This document shows, piece after piece, positions 62,640-64,000 of a stretch of DNA of 64,000 nucleotides (within the stretch, counting starts at the first letter, position 1; every line of letters begins with the position of its first letter). The position numbers and the translations under genes were made by a program. The notes under the pieces are model-generated. The model was given only the letters and a program-made list of their open reading frames with translations, had not been told where the DNA came from and ran no database searches. Origin of the DNA: Neptunicoccus sediminis (lineage in GTDB: Bacteria > Pseudomonadota > Alphaproteobacteria > Rhodobacterales > Rhodobacteraceae); assembly GCF_001719615.1 (NCBI RefSeq), contig NZ_MDVX01000012.1, forward strand, positions 142,438 to 206,437, given 5' to 3'.

Positions 62640-62795
62640 GCTCCAAGTGCTTGTTTGAACCACCTTCTTTTAGAAAGCGATGGGGCTTTCCGGCCCAATG
62701 CTGAGTGGCGTCTGCGCGGATTGTAGAACCAGTTTATGCCTTCGAAGATGGCGATTTCAGCTTCAGCAGTGTTTCCCAAGAATGCTGCCAGATCA
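62640..62795 (-). pseudogene. IS3-family transposase C-terminal remnant
   Basis: On the minus strand the frame reads EIAIFEGINWFYNPRRRHSALG, the characteristic C-terminal end of IS3-type integrase-like transposases. An in-frame TGA lies a short distance upstream, and nothing of the rest of the transposase is recognisable. The bases up to about 63000 are non-coding and may be part of the same decayed element. Confidence 0.8.
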
Positions 62796-63076
62796 GTTCA
62801 GCCTTGCCGCACCGAAAAATGCTGAATGAAGCAGGAATGTCCGCTTCAATGTGCAGCAACGCAGCACTACGGACGGCGGGTGAATGTCGGCTTTGGGCCG
62901 TTCGGGTAACTTTGCAAAGGTCACTATCTGCGTATAGCTGCCCTTGACTTGAGCTTTAGCGGTGCACCGATGTTGACCCAAAGACCTAACTGCGTCCGCA
63001 CATTCCACCCCACCTTTGAACCAGATTTTAAACTTGTCCTGCTAGGTTGTGATATATCGTTTAGAAAGGAAAATAC
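62796..63076. other. Non-coding flank of the IS3 remnant
   Basis: No gene recognised. It may be decayed insertion-element sequence. It ends with the ribosome site of the AlpA-like gene (AAGGAAAATAC). Confidence 0.4.
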
Positions 63077-63259
63077 ATGACGATTGATCGCATTTTGAGG
63101 CAGAAGGAAGTGATGCACCTGACGGGTTTGAGCCGGTCTACGATTTACCGCCGGATACAAAGTGGGGAGTTTCCTTCTCAGATCAAACTGACCGCCCGCC
63201 TTGTGGGTTGGCGGCAGAGTGATCTGCAGCGCTGGCTGGACACGAGAGAGGATGCTTGA
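63077..63259 (+). CDS. AlpA-family phage-type regulator
   Basis: A 60-residue DNA-binding protein of the AlpA/excisionase-like group (RQKEVMHLTGLSRSTIYRRIQSGEFP, then LVGWRQSDLQRWLD). Such proteins control integrase or excision in prophages and islands. It signals the start of a mobile element extending past the window. Confidence 0.9.
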   Translation: MTIDRILRQKEVMHLTGLSRSTIYRRIQSGEFPSQIKLTARLVGWRQSDLQRWLDTREDA

Positions 63260-63329
63260 TGGCGTGCAGTTTGTCTGAACCATCTCCAGAAGAACTCATA
63301 CCCAACCAGCATGTCTATACACTTTATTT

Positions 63330-63638
63330 TCAGGGCCCCTTTGCGGGCCCTGTTTCATTTTCATCGTTGGGCATCGGTTCTTCCCGTTCGATGAGGTGCT
63401 CGAAGGCGTCGACCACCTCTCCATCGTCCATTTCACAAGAGGAGCCTGCTTCATTCACAGGCAGGTCGAGTTTGTCACCCGTTCTGCCATCTGAGCGTTT
63501 TCGATGGTCAGGTGCGCCTTGTGTTGTCCACTGAGGCCTGTTTGCAGGTGTCAGGGGTGGCGGAACAGGCAGTGGCTTCTGCGGGCGTCCCATCGCGGCC
63601 TTGATGCTGCGGCTCCAGTTCTTGAAGAACCGGAACAA
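63330..63638 (-). CDS. Hypothetical protein of the mobile region
   Basis: About 102 residues, Pro- and charge-rich, with an aromatic N-terminus (FRFFKNWSRSIKAAMG). The start is uncertain: TTG at 63638 has GGGAGG close by, but the frame is open upstream into the next gene's end. No domain recognised. Confidence 0.4.
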   Translation of the reverse strand: MFRFFKNWSRSIKAAMGRPQKPLPVPPPLTPANRPQWTTQGAPDHRKRSDGRTGDKLDLPVNEAGSSCEMDDGEVVDAFEHLIEREEPMPNDENETGPAKGP

Positions 63639-63658
63639 GGCCTCCCAGCCATCCCCAT

Positions 63659-63934
63659 CTAGGAAGCTCCAATCCAGAACGCTATGAGCATGCCCAACAT
63701 CCCCAGCTGGGGTATTCCGAAGGTGACCAGCACTATCAACAGCCTGCGCTGAGTCGATTGCGTTTCCTTTGCCCGTTTGTTGATCAGACTGCCCAGGGCT
63801 TTCTGCTGCTTGTGTATTTCCGTCTGGGCGTTCGCCAGTGCTTTTAAACTCTGCTTGATCCGGTCCGTACTCTCCCTTTGTGTGTTGATTTCCGTTGAGA
63901 AGTGACCCGGTATTTTCACCGAGATTTGACCCAC
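63659..63934 (-). CDS. Small coiled-coil membrane protein of the mobile region
   Basis: 91 residues from a GTG start: an N-terminal coiled coil (about residues 20-60) and a C-terminal membrane helix (LLIVLVTFGIPQLGMLGMLIAFW). This layout is common for small mobilisation-associated or phage membrane proteins. Identity unknown. Confidence 0.5.
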   Translation of the reverse strand: MGQISVKIPGHFSTEINTQRESTDRIKQSLKALANAQTEIHKQQKALGSLINKRAKETQSTQRRLLIVLVTFGIPQLGMLGMLIAFWIGAS

Positions 63935-64000
63935 CCTTGTTTATGTCTCAGCGGTCATGTTGTGGTCAATGCTGGCATCTCCTTTCTTGTTTTCTTTGCC

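Overview
The window is a 64 kb chromosomal segment of an alphaproteobacterium, most likely a marine Rhodobacteraceae (roseobacter-group) member. Pointers are the DUF1150 gene next to a small heat-shock gene, groESL under a CIRCE element, trxB divergent from an Lrp regulator, a DUF3572 gene beside a PleD-like protein, a tauABC/pta/soeABC block, and a tRNA-His with A73 and no encoded G-1. Most of the window has one fairly GC-rich base composition. The stretch from about 60.2 to 62.7 kb is visibly AT-rich and looks imported.

Layout. 0-2.5 kb: 3' part of a glutamyl-tRNA synthetase gene, a gamma-glutamylcyclotransferase-like protein and a lipoprotein M48 protease. 2.8-5.9 kb: a three-gene TRAP transporter. 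6-10.2 kb: an RTX calcium-binding protein, then a YjbF/YjbH-type exopolysaccharide pair. 10.5-12.8 kb: groESL with CIRCE and a strong terminator. 12.8-17.5 kb: a DMT transporter, a secreted lipase/esterase, purEK, a DUF465 protein, and a small heat-shock protein with DUF1150. 17.6-22 kb: sulfate activation (ATP sulfurylase/APS kinase with an in-frame winged-helix extension), trxB/lrp, and a 28-codon micropeptide gene with its own terminator. 22-27 kb: the lgt-midA-pgeF operon, a UbiK-like protein, an EamA transporter and a membrane LytTR regulator.

27.5-38.9 kb is a sulfonate block: TauR, TauABC taurine importer, phosphate acetyltransferase, and a cytoplasmic SoeABC-type sulfite dehydrogenase whose operon also encodes an alpha/beta hydrolase. 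Together these would import taurine, convert acetyl phosphate to acetyl-CoA and oxidise the released sulfite. The aminotransferase/dehydrogenase and Xsc steps are not in the window. 39-44.4 kb: NUDIX hydrolase, DUF983, an EF-hand/ECF-sigma/anti-sigma/ZraP-like stress cassette, a PleD-like diguanylate cyclase and DUF3572.

44.4-48.1 kb holds the most striking locus: a MarR regulator and a 1065-residue self-sufficient reductive dehalogenase (corrinoid/4Fe-4S dehalogenase fused to a flavin/2Fe-2S reductase, like BhbA). 48.1-51.6 kb: a HAD hydrolase, then a GlxA-type AraC regulator divergent from an MttB-family methyltransferase without pyrrolysine. 51.7-58.7 kb is a signalling cluster: H-NOX plus diguanylate cyclase, a small orphan protein, a CheY-like receiver and two membrane histidine kinases. 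58.9-60.2 kb: tRNA-His, a small conserved-looking protein and a DUF1989 protein. 60.6-64 kb: the AT-rich sulfotransferase/glycosyltransferase island, an IS3 transposase remnant, an AlpA-like regulator and two small mobile-element-like ORFs.
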